Source: Nitrosomonas sp. sh817 (GTDB taxonomy: Bacteria; Pseudomonadota; Gammaproteobacteria; Burkholderiales; Nitrosomonadaceae). Taken from it: a stretch of DNA of 64,000 bases. The notes below the pieces were generated by a model, which ran no database searches, was not told the origin of the DNA, and was given only the letters and a program-made list of their open reading frames with translations. Below are positions 53,862-64,000 of the stretch, one piece after another; positions within the stretch are counted from its first letter, which is position 1; each line of letters opens with the position of its first letter. The stretch covers positions 2,303,691 to 2,367,690 of the forward strand of contig NZ_CP133083.1 in NCBI RefSeq assembly GCF_030908545.1. Reading direction: 5' to 3'. The position numbers and the translations under genes are program-made.

Positions 53862-54064
53862 AGCCAGCTCCTTATTGATTGGATGAGTAGCGCTCTACAA
53901 CATGCTTTTTAAACCCGACAAAACTGATAAATATTACAGCGTTACATTTATTTTCTCTATTTCAATTTAACATATCACAGCTTAGCGGAAGAATGGCGAA
54001 ACCTCAAGAAAATTGTAAAACCGGAAAAAGCCCAGATCTGATGCGCCGCTCCGGAAAAATCCAA

Positions 54065-54207
54065 AGAAACGCTGATTAATTCGGCAAACGAGATGAAATA
54101 TGAGGCGCGCGAAACGCAGCAATCGAGACATATCAACAAGATAGGCAAGGAAGCGAGTGCCGCGCAACGGAGTGATTCGCTCGTATAGTCAATTAACCAG
54201 CGTTTCC
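54065..54207 (+). repeat. MITE-like element, copy C
   Basis: A 143-bp copy in the same orientation as copy A. Ends AGAAACGCTGATTAATT and AATTAACCAGCGTTTCC show one to two changes each. Flanks (CCAA and CTCA) share two of four bases, so no clean target duplication. It ends 5 bases from the stop codon of the TIGR04073 gene, between that gene and the eCIS promoter region. Confidence 0.88.
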
Positions 54208-54212
54208 CTCAA

Positions 54213-54593
54213 CTATCTCGCCATGCGCCAGCCAAGATAGTCGGTTTCTTTCCAGAAATCTTCCCAAATGTACACCGGATCGGGAATTGGATAAGTCGGC
54301 AGCCAGAACGTAGCGAAATCCAGCGCACCATTCGCTGTACGTCCGACCGTATGAAACATGCCCCAAAGCAATCCATTAATGGTGCCTATCACGATCTGAT
54401 CATCCTTCTCATTCCAGATCGCAAGATTCTTGGGTAACTCCATCCACCCGGTCGCTACATTGGCAATACCGCTAACGATCTTTGTACCCGCTCTATTAAA
54501 GTAGATGTCGGCAGTAATATTCTCTGCATATGTTGATGCCGGAAAAAACAATAACAGAGATAATATGAAAGTAAAGCGGACGGCAGCTTTCAT
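54213..54593 (-). CDS. Exosortase-system-associated protein (TIGR04073-like)
   Basis: A 126-residue exported protein with a signal peptide (FILSLLLFFPASTYA). The core IVSGIANVATGWMELPKNLA and TVGRTANGALDFATFWLP followed by PDPVYIWED is the TIGR04073 signature, a family that co-occurs with exosortase and PEP-CTERM systems. Start at 54593 has AAGGAG upstream; an upstream Met is 51 codons earlier and unlikely. Function unknown; periplasmic or membrane-associated. It fits the PEP-CTERM protein at 4.4 kb. Confidence 0.87.
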   Translation of the reverse strand: MKAAVRFTFILSLLLFFPASTYAENITADIYFNRAGTKIVSGIANVATGWMELPKNLAIWNEKDDQIVIGTINGLLWGMFHTVGRTANGALDFATFWLPTYPIPDPVYIWEDFWKETDYLGWRMAR

Positions 54594-54799
54594 GATGAAA
54601 CTCCTTTTTGAGTTATAAATGCAGTGACCGGTATGATTCCATGGAAACGAGCGAAAGTGAAGCAGTTGCTTGCGCGATTGCAACTCTGTTTGAATCTGAT
54701 TATTGTCCGCGACAAAAGTCAGCGCGTTTTTCCATTCAATTTCCATTGATGGATATAGTATGATTTAGCTTTGTGTCTTGGTTGCGGAGAATCGGAAAA

Positions 54800-54895
54800 A
54801 TGTCGGATTTAATCGAAATCACTTTTTATTGCATTATTGCTTTAGTCGCCGGGTTATTCGTATCACAGTTCATTAATGACAAGTATCGCAAATAA
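54800..54895 (+). CDS. Tiny single-helix membrane protein
   Basis: A 31-residue protein (MSDLIEITFYCIIALVAGLF then VSQFINDKYRK), one membrane helix flanked by acidic N-terminus and basic C-terminus, which favours an N-out/C-in topology by the positive-inside rule. GGAGA lies about 10 bases before the ATG. No family recognised; such small proteins often modify membrane complexes. Coding status is moderately supported. Confidence 0.45.
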   Translation: MSDLIEITFYCIIALVAGLFVSQFINDKYRK

Positions 54896-54988
54896 CAAGT
54901 CGACTATGCCCGAGGACATCCAGGAATCTGCTGATTCCGGAAGCAAGAAATGAATTGATAACTAATTAATAGAGATAGGAAACGTTAG

Positions 54989-55141
54989 ATGTATAAAACG
55001 ATTGTGATTGTTTCATTAGTCATCGCATTGATATTATTTGGCTATTACGAAATAACCGGCGAGGGCGCAGTTCTGGCGCCGTTGCTACTGGGGTTATTGA
55101 TTTCCTTTATCAGCGCAATGATGTTACTGGCCAAGAAATAA
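54989..55141 (+). CDS. Small two-helix membrane protein
   Basis: A 50-residue protein with two hydrophobic helices (YKTIVIVSLVIALILFGYY and APLLLGLLISFISAMMLLA) separated by EITGEGA and ending KK. AGGAAACGTT lies upstream of the ATG. It is 93 bases downstream of the 31-residue gene; both may share a message. No family recognised. Confidence 0.5.
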   Translation: MYKTIVIVSLVIALILFGYYEITGEGAVLAPLLLGLLISFISAMMLLAKK

Positions 55142-55559
55142 TTCATCGAGCCGGTTACGGTTCAATAACTTGAAGCTTCTGATGCAAAAAAGGAACCGAA
55201 CGGTTCTAATCATCAACGCCATCACCGGACTCAATGGATGATTCAAATCACCGCCGTTCGATTCCACATTGGGTTGGATGCGCCTGGCCTGACTCAATAA
55301 AGACTCAAATATAATAGCCAGCGGCTGCTGCTATCGTTATCCGCCGCATCCGCAGTGTTGTTGTAACCGGCTGATTAATCGAGGTGTTGTGAAGAAAATC
55401 ATTCAATGTCAGCAGACCCTGCTACGTAAAATAAAACCATAGTGGCTTCTTCCTCCGACACTCGCTCCGGATTCGACCGCATGAGCACTATTTACGTCTT
55501 CCGGAGCAATATCGGCGTTCATCGGACTCGAGTCTGTTGCATTTTTCAGAGAATTCAAA
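55142..55559. other. Intergenic region, no gene seen
   Basis: About 420 bases between the small membrane protein and MITE copy D. Short frames only (longest about 17 codons from a GTG near 55389). No RNA gene, hairpin terminator or conserved motif is recognised. Confidence 0.5.
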
Positions 55560-55702
55560 GGAAGCGCTGATTAATTGACTGCACGAGCGAATTGCTTCGT
55601 TGCGCGGTACTCACTCCCTCGCCTATCAGATTGATATGTCTCGGTTGTTGCGTTCCGTGCGCTTCGCCCTTCATCACGTTCGTTGAATTAATCAGCGCTT
55701 CC
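55560..55702 (-). repeat. MITE-like element, copy D
   Basis: A 143-bp copy, inverted relative to A and C. Ends GGAAGCGCTGATTAATT and AATTAATCAGCGCTTCC are perfect inverted repeats with a compensatory pair of changes (AC to GC, GT to GC). CAAA lies on both sides (55556-55559 and 55703-55706), a perfect 4-bp candidate target duplication. It lies 13 bases from the dnaJ stop codon. Confidence 0.9.
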
Positions 55703-55715
55703 CAAACGAACTGCT

Positions 55716-56828
55716 TCATTTTTCAGAGAAAAACTCGCGCGCTTTGTCCATCCAGGATTTTGCACGGGGACTGTGACGCGATCCGTCTTTCAAGCTGATA
55801 GCTTCCAATTCCTCCAGCAATTCTTTTTGACGGGTTGTCAGTTTAACCGGTGTTTCCACCGCCACATGACACAGCAAATCGCCCTTGTCATGACTTCTCA
55901 CACCCTTGATGCCTTTGCCACGCAACCGGAAAATTTTACCGGTCTGTGTTTCTGCCGGCACTTTGATTTTGGCATGCCCCTCCAGAGTCGGCACTTCGAT
56001 TTCTCCGCCAAGTGCCGCGACGGTAAAGCTGATCGGAATCTCGCAATGCAGATGATCGCCATCACGACGGAATACCGAATGTGCCGCCAAATGAACAACA
56101 ACGTACAGATCGCCCGGCGGGCCTCCGTTGACACCAGCTTCACCCTCGCCGGAAATGCGAATCCGATCACCATCGTCGACACCTTCGGGAATTTTCACAT
56201 TGAGCGTTTTATGCTGCTTGACACGCCCGACACCATGACAACTGCCGCACGGTTGAGAAATTATCTTGCCGCTGCCGTGACATTTCGGACAGGTTTGCTG
56301 GATAGAGAAGAATCCTTGTTGCATGCGAACTTGCCCATGACCGTTACAGGTCGGACAAGTTTTCGGTGAACTACCCGGTTTGGCACCGCTGCCATGGCAG
56401 ACATCGCACATTTCCATTGTTGGAATGCGAATTTTTGTTTCAGTACCGCGCGCAGCCTGCTCCAGCGAAATTTCCAGGTTATAGCGCAAATCCGAGCCGC
56501 GATGCACGTTGGCGCGTCCGCCGCGCCCGCCGAACAAGTCGCTGAAAATATCGCTAAAGGCGTCGCTGAAACCTTGCGCGCCAGCTCCTCCCGCTGCGCC
56601 GCCTTCCACCCCGGCGTGGCCGAATTGGTCATACGCCGCGCGTTTATTCGGATCGGTCAATATTTCATAAGCTTCTTTCGCCTCTTTGAACATCTCTTCC
56701 GATTTCACATCGCCGGCGTTCCGGTCGGGATGGTACTTCATCGCCAGTTTGCGATAGGCTTTTTTGATGGTGGCTTCGTCGGCATCGCGGCTGACGCCTA
56801 ACACTTGATAATAATCGCGCTTACTCAT
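55716..56828 (-). CDS. dnaJ: Chaperone DnaJ
   Basis: A 370-residue type I Hsp40. J domain 1-70 with YHPDRN (HPD at about 33-35), Gly/Phe region ([15 protein letters not shown]), then four zinc-finger repeats CxxCxGx[25 protein letters not shown] and CGSCHGVG (about residues 137-205), and the substrate-binding C-terminal domain. It delivers clients to DnaK and stimulates its ATPase. It follows dnaK by 147 bases with a long hairpin in between, and is the last gene of the heat-shock run. Confidence 0.98.
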   Translation of the reverse strand: MSKRDYYQVLGVSRDADEATIKKAYRKLAMKYHPDRNAGDVKSEEMFKEAKEAYEILTDPNKRAAYDQFGHAGVEGGAAGGAGAQGFSDAFSDIFSDLFGGRGGRANVHRGSDLRYNLEISLEQAARGTETKIRIPTMEMCDVCHGSGAKPGSSPKTCPTCNGHGQVRMQQGFFSIQQTCPKCHGSGKIISQPCGSCHGVGRVKQHKTLNVKIPEGVDDGDRIRISGEGEAGVNGGPPGDLYVVVHLAAHSVFRRDGDHLHCEIPISFTVAALGGEIEVPTLEGHAKIKVPAETQTGKIFRLRGKGIKGVRSHDKGDLLCHVAVETPVKLTTRQKELLEELEAISLKDGSRHSPRAKSWMDKAREFFSEK

Positions 56829-56904
56829 ATTGATTTCCTGCTACCGTGACAGATATAGGGCATTCTGTTTCTTGATTATTGATGTTTGCATCTAACGTTA
56901 AAAC

Positions 56905-56950
56905 GCAGAGCACACACCAGGAAAGTTTCTCTTTCTTGGTGTGCCTCTGC
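56905..56950 (-). promoter_or_regulatory. Long hairpin between dnaK and dnaJ
   Basis: GCAGAGCACACACCAGGAAAG and CTTTCTTGGTGTGCCTCTGC pair over about 19-20 bp with small bulges. Located between dnaK stop and dnaJ start. It may be an RNA processing, stabilising or partial terminator structure that lowers DnaJ relative to DnaK, or a palindromic repeat. Confidence 0.5.
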
Positions 56951-56975
56951 AGTGATATCGTTGTTTTAAAGACAA

Positions 56976-58913
56976 CTATTTCTTGTTTTTAACTTCCTCG
57001 AACTCCGCATCCACAACCTCACCTTCGACCGGTTTTTCGCTTTGGTTTGAAGAAGCGCCAGCACCCGGTTGTTGCGCTTGCTGACCTGCCTGATCGTGTT
57101 GTTGATACATTTTCTCGGCCAATTTATGCGCAGCTTCGGTCAACGCCTGAGTTTTCGCCTCAATGGCTTCCTTGTTATCGGTCTTAAGAACATCTTCCGC
57201 TTCTTTTAATGCCGATTCAATCTTGGCTTTTTCATCTCCGCCCAGTTGATCGCCATGCTCTTTCAAAGATTTCTTGACCGAGTGAATCATTGCATCACAT
57301 TGATTACGGGCGGACACCAATTCCATTGCTTTATGGTCCTCTTCCGCATGCGCTTCCGCATCTTTGACCATGCGTTCGATCTCATCATCCGACAAACCGG
57401 AACTGGCTTGGATCTTGATCTTGTTTTCCTTGCCGGTCGCTTTATCTTTCGCGGATACGTGCAAAATGCCATTGGCATCGATATCAAACGTCACTTCGAT
57501 TTGCGGCATGCCGCGCGGCGCCGGTGGAATATCGCTCAAATTGAATTGCCCCAGGCTTTTATTGCCGGACGCCATCTCGCGTTCGCCTTGCAAAACGTGA
57601 ATGGTAACAGCGGTTTGGCTGTCTTCCGCGGTAGAAAACACTTGCTGCGCTTTGGTCGGGATCGTGGTATTTTTGTGAATCAGCTTGGTCATCACACCGC
57701 CCAGCGTCTCAATCCCCAGGGATAACGGTGTCACATCGAGCAACAACACGTCCTTGACATCACCTTGCAACACACCGCCTTGAATGGCTGCGCCGACAGC
57801 AACCGCTTCATCGGGATTCACGTCTTTGCGCGGCTCCTTACCAAAAATTTCTTTCACCTTGTCTTGTACTTTCGGCATGCGGGTCTGTCCGCCGACCAGA
57901 ATCACATCGTCAATTTCCGATGCGCTCAAACCAGCGTCTTTGAGCGCCGTGCGGCACGGTCCCGCGGTACGCTCGATCAAATCTTCCACCAGGCTTTCCA
58001 ATTTCGCGCGGGTTATTTTGACCGCCAAATGTTTGGGTCCGGAAGCATCGGCCGTGATGTACGGTAAATTGACTTCGGTTTGCTGGCTGGACGACAACTC
58101 GATTTTGGTTTTCTCAGCCGCATCTTTCAGGCGTTGCAATGCCAGCATATCCTTCTTCAGGTCGATGCCGTTTTCTTTCTTAAATTCATCGACCAGATAT
58201 TCGATGACGCGCGAGTCGAAATCCTCACCGCCGAGGAAAGTATCGCCATTTGTTGCCAATACTTCGAACTGATGCTCGCCTTCGATCTCAGCGATTTCAA
58301 TGATGGAAATATCAAAAGTACCGCCACCGAGGTCATAAACCGCGATTTTGCGATCACCTTCCTTTTTATCCAGACCGAAAGCCAGCGCCGCGGCGGTCGG
58401 TTCGTTGATAATCCGTTTCACTTCCAAGCCCGCGATCCGTCCGGCATCTTTGGTAGCTTGCCGTTGCGAATCGTTAAAATACGCTGGAACAGTAATGACT
58501 GCCTCGGTTATCGGTTCACCCAGATAATCCTCGGCGGTTTTCTTCATTTTCATCAATACTTGCGCCGATACTTCCGGCGGAGCGATTTTTTTGCCACGCA
58601 CTTCAACCCAGGCATCGTTGTTATCCGCGCGGACAATGCTGTAAGGCACCATCTTAATGTCGCGTTGCACCATGTCTTCATCAAAACGGCGTCCAATCAA
58701 CCGCTTGACTGCAAATAGGGTATTTTTCGGATTGGTAATTGCCTGACGTTTTGCCGAAGCGCCCACCAGGATTTCCCCTTCTTCGGTATAAGCCACAATC
58801 GATGGGGTCGTCCGCGTGCCTTCCGAGTTCTCAATGACTTTAGGCTTGCCGTTTTCCATCACGGCTACGCAAGAATTGGTCGTTCCTAAATCGATACCGA
58901 TAATCTTTGCCAT
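56976..58913 (-). CDS. dnaK: Chaperone DnaK (Hsp70)
   Basis: A 645-residue Hsp70. N-terminal ATPase: [20 protein letters not shown] at the phosphate-binding loop, [20 protein letters not shown] and [13 protein letters not shown]. Peptide-binding domain begins around [20 protein letters not shown], and the C-terminal lid ends [15 protein letters not shown], the standard EEVD-like bacterial tail. It refolds proteins with DnaJ and GrpE. Length is normal. AAAGGATC lies before the ATG. The operon order is grpE-dnaK-dnaJ. Confidence 0.99.
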   Translation of the reverse strand: MAKIIGIDLGTTNSCVAVMENGKPKVIENSEGTRTTPSIVAYTEEGEILVGASAKRQAITNPKNTLFAVKRLIGRRFDEDMVQRDIKMVPYSIVRADNNDAWVEVRGKKIAPPEVSAQVLMKMKKTAEDYLGEPITEAVITVPAYFNDSQRQATKDAGRIAGLEVKRIINEPTAAALAFGLDKKEGDRKIAVYDLGGGTFDISIIEIAEIEGEHQFEVLATNGDTFLGGEDFDSRVIEYLVDEFKKENGIDLKKDMLALQRLKDAAEKTKIELSSSQQTEVNLPYITADASGPKHLAVKITRAKLESLVEDLIERTAGPCRTALKDAGLSASEIDDVILVGGQTRMPKVQDKVKEIFGKEPRKDVNPDEAVAVGAAIQGGVLQGDVKDVLLLDVTPLSLGIETLGGVMTKLIHKNTTIPTKAQQVFSTAEDSQTAVTIHVLQGEREMASGNKSLGQFNLSDIPPAPRGMPQIEVTFDIDANGILHVSAKDKATGKENKIKIQASSGLSDDEIERMVKDAEAHAEEDHKAMELVSARNQCDAMIHSVKKSLKEHGDQLGGDEKAKIESALKEAEDVLKTDNKEAIEAKTQALTEAAHKLAEKMYQQHDQAGQQAQQPGAGASSNQSEKPVEGEVVDAEFEEVKNKK

Positions 58914-58984
58914 ATTAATAGATCCTTTTCTGAAATTGATTCTGCTTGTAAATTGATTGGTAAATGGAGATATCTGTCAAAAAT

Positions 58985-59578
58985 TCAAGTATCTTTGGCT
59001 TTAGAAACCGACACCAGCGCCGGACGGATGATTCGTTCATGCAGCTTATAGCCTTTTTGCATAACCTGCACCACGGTATTGGGAGATAGTTCGGAATCCA
59101 CCATGCACATGGCTTGATGCTGATGCGGGTCGAATTTCTCACCTTTGGGATCAATAGCATTTATGCTGAATTTTTCAAAAACGGTCATCAGTTGTCTTTT
59201 CGTCAACTCCATGCCGTTTTTATAATTCTCCACGGTCGCATTTTCCACCGCCAACGCGGCTTCCAAGCTATCCATCACATTCAGCAATTCAGCCGAGAAA
59301 TTTTCAACCGCGTATTTATGCGCATTCGCAACATCGCTTTGCGCGCGTTTACGGATATTCTCGGTTTCCGCTTTGGCGCGTATCCACGCATCATGATGCT
59401 CTGCGGCTTTAATTTCCGCTTCTTTCAGCAGCTGTTCGTAATCCGGTTGCGCTGCGCTGACTCCCCCCGTCGAGATGGTGGGATCGTCGGTTATACCCGG
59501 AATTTTATTTTCTTGTGCGTTTTCTGCTAATTCGGCTTGACTACCTGCCGTATTTTGTGGATTTTCTGGACTTTGCAT
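58985..59578 (-). CDS. grpE: Nucleotide-exchange factor GrpE
   Basis: A 197-residue GrpE. The first 55 residues are polar and variable, then a long coiled coil (EHHDAWIRAKAETENIRKRA) leads to the beta-wing domain with DPKGEKFDPHQHQAMCMV and VMQKGYKLHERIIRPALVSV, the family signature. It releases ADP from DnaK. ATG 59578 is chosen because AGGAGG lies directly upstream; an in-frame start further up is in the promoter. First gene of the heat-shock operon. Confidence 0.97.
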   Translation of the reverse strand: MQSPENPQNTAGSQAELAENAQENKIPGITDDPTISTGGVSAAQPDYEQLLKEAEIKAAEHHDAWIRAKAETENIRKRAQSDVANAHKYAVENFSAELLNVMDSLEAALAVENATVENYKNGMELTKRQLMTVFEKFSINAIDPKGEKFDPHQHQAMCMVDSELSPNTVVQVMQKGYKLHERIIRPALVSVSKAKDT

Positions 59579-59605
59579 CGTTCCTCCTAGTAACTGTGCA
59601 ACCCA

Positions 59606-59633
59606 TGTTGGGGTCATCGTTTAAAATTTCAAG
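59606..59633 (-). promoter_or_regulatory. Sigma-32-type promoter of grpE-dnaK-dnaJ
   Basis: On the minus strand CTTGAAA (59633-59627), a 13-base spacer, and CCCCAACA (59613-59606) match the sigma-32 consensus CTTGAAA-N13/14-CCCCATNT almost perfectly. It lies 28 bases upstream of the grpE ATG. Confidence 0.85.
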
Positions 59634-59700
59634 TCAAAAACAGAAATTTCTGAACGAATTCCTTTTCATCGTTCCAGTTCAACACGTTACACCATCCAAT

Positions 59701-61167
<1,467 letters not shown>

Positions 61168-61227
61168 TCATAGCCGTGTAAAATAACGGCCATTACAATT
61201 AATAATCGCTGTCACCAAAAAACACGC

Positions 61228-61728
61228 ATGAACACTCAAAAGAAAATCAGGATATTGTTTGTCTGCATGGGCAATATTTGCCGTTCGCCGACCGCCGATG
61301 CGGTGTTCCGTCACCATGTCAAAAACGCTGGCGTGGATCATTTGATCGAGGTCGATTCCGCTGGAACGCACGCGTACCATATCGGCAACCCGCCGGATGA
61401 ACGCTCGCAACGCACCGCGTTGAAGCGCGGCTACAAAATGGACGATTTGCGCGCGAGAGCGGTGGAATCGGACGATTTTGACGAATTCGATTATATTCTG
61501 GCGATGGATAAAGAGAATCTGCAACTGCTGCTGCAACGCAGTCCGCGCCACCATCACGGCAAGATTCATTTATTCATGAAATACGGCGAAAGCTACGAAG
61601 ACGATACCGAAGTGCCCGACCCGTATTTCGGCGGGCAGCAAGGATTCGAGCTGGTGCTGGATATGGTCGAAGAAGCCAGCCAAGGCCTGCTGGAACATTT
61701 GCGCAACACCCCAACACAACAAGGATAA
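61228..61728 (+). CDS. Low-molecular-weight protein tyrosine phosphatase
   Basis: A 166-residue phosphatase. P-loop VCMGNICRS with nucleophile Cys13 and Arg19, and the general-acid Asp131 in EVPDPYFGG. Such enzymes act on phosphotyrosine in exopolysaccharide kinases (Wzc/Wzb type) or on low-weight phosphates. It has no BY-kinase next to it here. It is 5 bases upstream of frmA, so part of the same run, which is unusual and may be coincidental. The first ATG is used. Confidence 0.95.
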   Translation: MNTQKKIRILFVCMGNICRSPTADAVFRHHVKNAGVDHLIEVDSAGTHAYHIGNPPDERSQRTALKRGYKMDDLRARAVESDDFDEFDYILAMDKENLQLLLQRSPRHHHGKIHLFMKYGESYEDDTEVPDPYFGGQQGFELVLDMVEEASQGLLEHLRNTPTQQG

Positions 61729-61733
61729 TTCCC

Positions 61734-62840
61734 ATGAAAACAAAAGCTGCCGTCGCCTGGAAAGCAGGCGAACCGTTAACCGTCGAAGAAATCGACTTGG
61801 AAGGCCCCAAATCCGGCGAAGTGCTGGTCGAAATCAAAGCCACCGGCATCTGCCACACCGATTACTACACACTATCGGGCGCCGATCCGGAAGGTTTGTT
61901 CCCCGCCATTCTCGGCCATGAAGGCGCGGGCGTGGTGGTCGACGTCGGCCCGAACGTCAAATCGCTGCGCAAGGGCGACCACGTCATTCCGCTGTACACG
62001 CCGGAATGCCGCGAGTGTAAGTTCTGCCTGTCGAAAAAAACCAATTTATGTCAGGCCATTCGCAGCACCCAAGGCAAAGGCTTGATGCCGGACAGCAGCT
62101 CGCGTTTTTCCATCGGCGGCAAACCGCTGTTTCATTACATGGGCACTTCCACCTTCTCCAATTACACTGTCGTGCCCGAAATCGCGTTGGCGAAAATCCG
62201 CGAAGACGCGCCGTTCGATAAAGTGTGTTACATCGGCTGCGGCGTCACCACCGGCATCGGCGCGGTGATCTACACCGCCAAAGTCGAAGCTGGCGCGAAT
62301 GTCGCGGTGTTCGGTCTGGGCGGCATCGGCTTGAACGTGATTCAAGGCGCGCGCATGGTCGGCGCGGACAAAATCATCGGTATCGATATCAATCCCGAAC
62401 GCGAAGCGATGGCGCGCAAATTCGGCATGACGCATTTCATCAACCCGAACGACGTGCCCAACATCGTCGACGCCGTGGTGCAACTGACCGATGGCGGCGC
62501 GGATTATAGTTTTGAATGCATCGGCAGCACCAAAGTCATGCGCCAAGCGCTGGAGTGCACGCACAAAGGCTGGGGACGCAGCATCATCATCGGCGTCGCC
62601 GAAGCCGGCGCGGAAATCAGCACACGCCCGTTCCAGCTCGTCACCGGACGCAAATGGGAAGGCTCCGCGTTCGGTGGCGCGCGCGGCCGCACCGACGTGC
62701 CGAAAATCGTCGATTGGTACATGGAAGGCAAAATCGACATCGATTCGCTGATCACGCACACGCTGACGCTAGACAACATCAACGAAGGCTTCCGCCTGAT
62801 GAAAGCTGGTGAATCGATCCGCTCCGTAGTGATTTACTGA
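61734..62840 (+). CDS. frmA: S-(hydroxymethyl)glutathione dehydrogenase (class III ADH)
   Basis: A 368-residue zinc-dependent class III alcohol dehydrogenase. It oxidises S-hydroxymethylglutathione (from formaldehyde and glutathione) to S-formylglutathione with NAD+; also reduces GSNO. Catalytic zinc ligands are in [10 protein letters not shown] and LGHEGAGVV; structural zinc site [20 protein letters not shown] site [15 protein letters not shown]; and the terminal Arg-rich segment. AAGGATAATTCCC precedes the ATG. Overlapping, it is followed 2 bases later by frmB. Detoxifies formaldehyde; relevant to methylotrophic or nitrifying life. Confidence 0.97.
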   Translation: MKTKAAVAWKAGEPLTVEEIDLEGPKSGEVLVEIKATGICHTDYYTLSGADPEGLFPAILGHEGAGVVVDVGPNVKSLRKGDHVIPLYTPECRECKFCLSKKTNLCQAIRSTQGKGLMPDSSSRFSIGGKPLFHYMGTSTFSNYTVVPEIALAKIREDAPFDKVCYIGCGVTTGIGAVIYTAKVEAGANVAVFGLGGIGLNVIQGARMVGADKIIGIDINPEREAMARKFGMTHFINPNDVPNIVDAVVQLTDGGADYSFECIGSTKVMRQALECTHKGWGRSIIIGVAEAGAEISTRPFQLVTGRKWEGSAFGGARGRTDVPKIVDWYMEGKIDIDSLITHTLTLDNINEGFRLMKAGESIRSVVIY

Positions 62841-62842
62841 TC

Positions 62843-63685
62843 GTGACGACACTCGAAACCCGCAGCCTGCATCACTGCTTCGGCGGTATCCAGGGCTATT
62901 ACCAGCATCCCTCCACAGTCATCGGTCTGCCGATGCGCTTCTCGGTGTATCAACCGCCACAAGCCGAACAGCAACGCGTTCCGGTACTGTTTTTTCTGGC
63001 TGGACTGACCTGTACCGAAGAAACCTTCATGATTAAAGCCGGTGCGCAACGCTACGCCGCCGAGCTCGGCCTGATGCTGGTATCGATGGACACCAGTCCG
63101 CGCCAAACCGGCATTCCCGGCGAAACCGACGCCTGGGATTTCGGCGCCGGTGCGGGATTTTATCTCGACGCAACGCAAGCGCCCTGGTCGCAACACTACC
63201 GCATGGAAAGTTACATCACACAGGAATTGCGCCAAATCATCGTCGAACAATTCCCCGCCGATCCGAACCGCATCGGCATTTCCGGCCATTCGATGGGCGG
63301 CCACGGCGCATTGACCTTAGCGCTGCGCTACCCCGAACTGTTCCGCTCAGTCTCCGCCTTCGCGCCGATCTGCGCGCCAATGCGCTGCCCGTGGGGACAG
63401 AAAGCATTCAGCAACTACCTCGGCGACAACCAGCAAGACTGGCAACCCTACGACACCACCGCATTGCTCCAAGCCGGACACCGCGTACCCGATCTACTCG
63501 TCGATCAGGGATTCAATGACCAATTCCTAACCACACAGCTCTTCCCCGAAGCACTGGAACAAGCCTGCGGCGATGCCGGTCAATCGCTGACGCTGCGTTA
63601 TCATCAAGGATACGATCACAGCTATTACTTTATCAGCACGTTTGTTGGGGAGCATTTGAAGTATCATCGAGAGAAGCTTGGTTAG
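62843..63685 (+). CDS. frmB: S-formylglutathione hydrolase
   Basis: A 280-residue alpha/beta hydrolase that splits S-formylglutathione to formate and glutathione. Nucleophile Ser150 in ISGHSMGGHGAL; acid Asp in LLVDQGFNDQFL (221-226); base His259 in GYDHSYYF; plus the oxyanion stretch FFLAGLTCTEETF. GTG start, 2 bases after the frmA stop, so coupled. Together they complete glutathione-dependent formaldehyde oxidation. Cytosolic. Confidence 0.97.
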   Translation: MTTLETRSLHHCFGGIQGYYQHPSTVIGLPMRFSVYQPPQAEQQRVPVLFFLAGLTCTEETFMIKAGAQRYAAELGLMLVSMDTSPRQTGIPGETDAWDFGAGAGFYLDATQAPWSQHYRMESYITQELRQIIVEQFPADPNRIGISGHSMGGHGALTLALRYPELFRSVSAFAPICAPMRCPWGQKAFSNYLGDNQQDWQPYDTTALLQAGHRVPDLLVDQGFNDQFLTTQLFPEALEQACGDAGQSLTLRYHQGYDHSYYFISTFVGEHLKYHREKLG

Positions 63686-63738
63686 CATTCATTTAATTAC
63701 ATTTATGCCTATAAACAACTGAGTAGCTTTAGTTCGTT

Positions 63739-63996
63739 ATGCTAGAATTTCGTATGGACTTTGAAATTATCGGCGAAATCAAACACTCCGAAACAATTGC
63801 TCGCGGTTCCGGTATCCGGGAGATAAACCGGCTTCGAAAAATTCATGGCCCGGGCAATTGGCGCAAACGCAAAGGTAACGCGATGGTTCGTTTGCATGAC
63901 GGATCAATCCGGGAAGCCGAGATTCATTGGTATGAAGCGGCCGGTATCGGCAAGCGTGAGTTCAAAATCAAACGTTATAGGGATATAACATCATGA
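63739..63996 (+). CDS. Small hypothetical protein
   Basis: An 85-residue basic protein (FEIIGEIKHSETIARGSGIR, RLRKIHGPGNWRKRKGNAMV and EIHWYEAAGIGKREFKIKRY). A pattern seen in many short proteobacterial proteins of unknown function, compact beta-rich with a conserved WRK-KG. A second start lies at 63754; no strong ribosome site precedes either. Its stop overlaps the start of the next gene by ATGA, as in coupled two-gene modules such as toxin-antitoxin pairs, but no toxin fold is evident. Confidence 0.7.
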   Translation: MLEFRMDFEIIGEIKHSETIARGSGIREINRLRKIHGPGNWRKRKGNAMVRLHDGSIREAEIHWYEAAGIGKREFKIKRYRDITS

Positions 63997-64000
63997 GTAA
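63993..64000 (+). CDS. Start of next gene, cut by window edge
   Basis: ATGAGTAA begins at 63993 and overlaps the preceding stop by 4 bases. Only the first two codons are visible; the product cannot be named. Confidence 0.35.

Noticed and set aside
53982..54167. Open frame inside MITE copy C
   Set aside because: Translation of the repeat interior; not conserved as protein among the copies.
55389..55442. 17-codon basic open frame with GTG start
   Set aside because: Too short, with no family or structural support.

Overview
The window looks like a chromosomal segment of a betaproteobacterium, most likely Nitrosomonas or another member of the Nitrosomonadaceae. This is inference from gene content: an SbtA/SbtB-type bicarbonate uptake pair, PEP-CTERM/exosortase-associated proteins, grpE-dnaK-dnaJ, glutathione-dependent formaldehyde oxidation, SelO and dispersed small palindromic elements. 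No rRNA or tRNA gene was recognised. No ammonia-oxidation gene lies in the window, so the genus assignment is not proven.

Layout. 0-6 kb: a small zinc-ribbon protein, a CBS-domain protein, Lon protease behind a heat-shock-like promoter, a PEP-CTERM exported protein and a membrane methyltransferase pair. 6-15.4 kb: a secreted Cys-rich protein, an NhaC antiporter with MsrB, an RNA m5U methyltransferase, a visibly AT-rich three-gene islet (RAMA-domain protein, ComF-like phosphoribosyltransferase, SLOG/DprA-like protein), SelO, a ParE-type toxin-antitoxin pair, a VOC protein and a DOPA-dioxygenase-like protein. 15.4-23 kb: a FixL/FixJ-like two-component system divergent from a carbon-uptake region (small membrane protein, SbtA, SbtB) followed by two convergent outer-membrane porins. 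A 37-base sequence (31/37 identical) lies upstream of both the kinase gene and the first porin. 23-24.8 kb: small envelope proteins and a GNAT acetyltransferase.

24.9-53.9 kb, all on the minus strand: a complete-looking extracellular contractile injection system (eCIS, Afp/PVC-like). In transcription order it encodes sheath, two tube proteins, a DUF5908/Afp6-like protein, a LysM protein, a VgrG-like spike, PAAR, a gp25-like baseplate protein, a J-like baseplate protein, a fibre-like protein, a small unknown protein, an Afp12-like baseplate protein, a tape-measure protein, an AAA+ ATPase, a membrane-anchored peptidoglycan-binding/GH18-like protein, a SAM methyltransferase, and four consecutive cargo-like proteins. 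The cargo-like proteins share an ~80-residue N-terminal leader but have unrelated C-termini: a His-Me finger nuclease-like domain, two unknown domains and a DUF4157 metallopeptidase-like domain. The tape-measure gene contains a 1,607-bp in-frame direct duplication that appears identical by eye. No recognisable DUF4255 tube-terminator gene is present.

54-64 kb: an exosortase-associated TIGR04073-like protein, two tiny membrane proteins, grpE-dnaK-dnaJ with a near-consensus sigma-32 promoter, purB, a low-molecular-weight phosphotyrosine phosphatase, frmA-frmB and a small unknown protein overlapping the next gene at the window edge.

Four copies of a ~143-bp MITE-like element with GGAAACGCTGATTAATT ends, two in each orientation, lie at 4.2, 17.7, 54.1 and 55.6 kb. 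A second, nested 287-bp inverted-repeat element lies at 8.8-9.06 kb.
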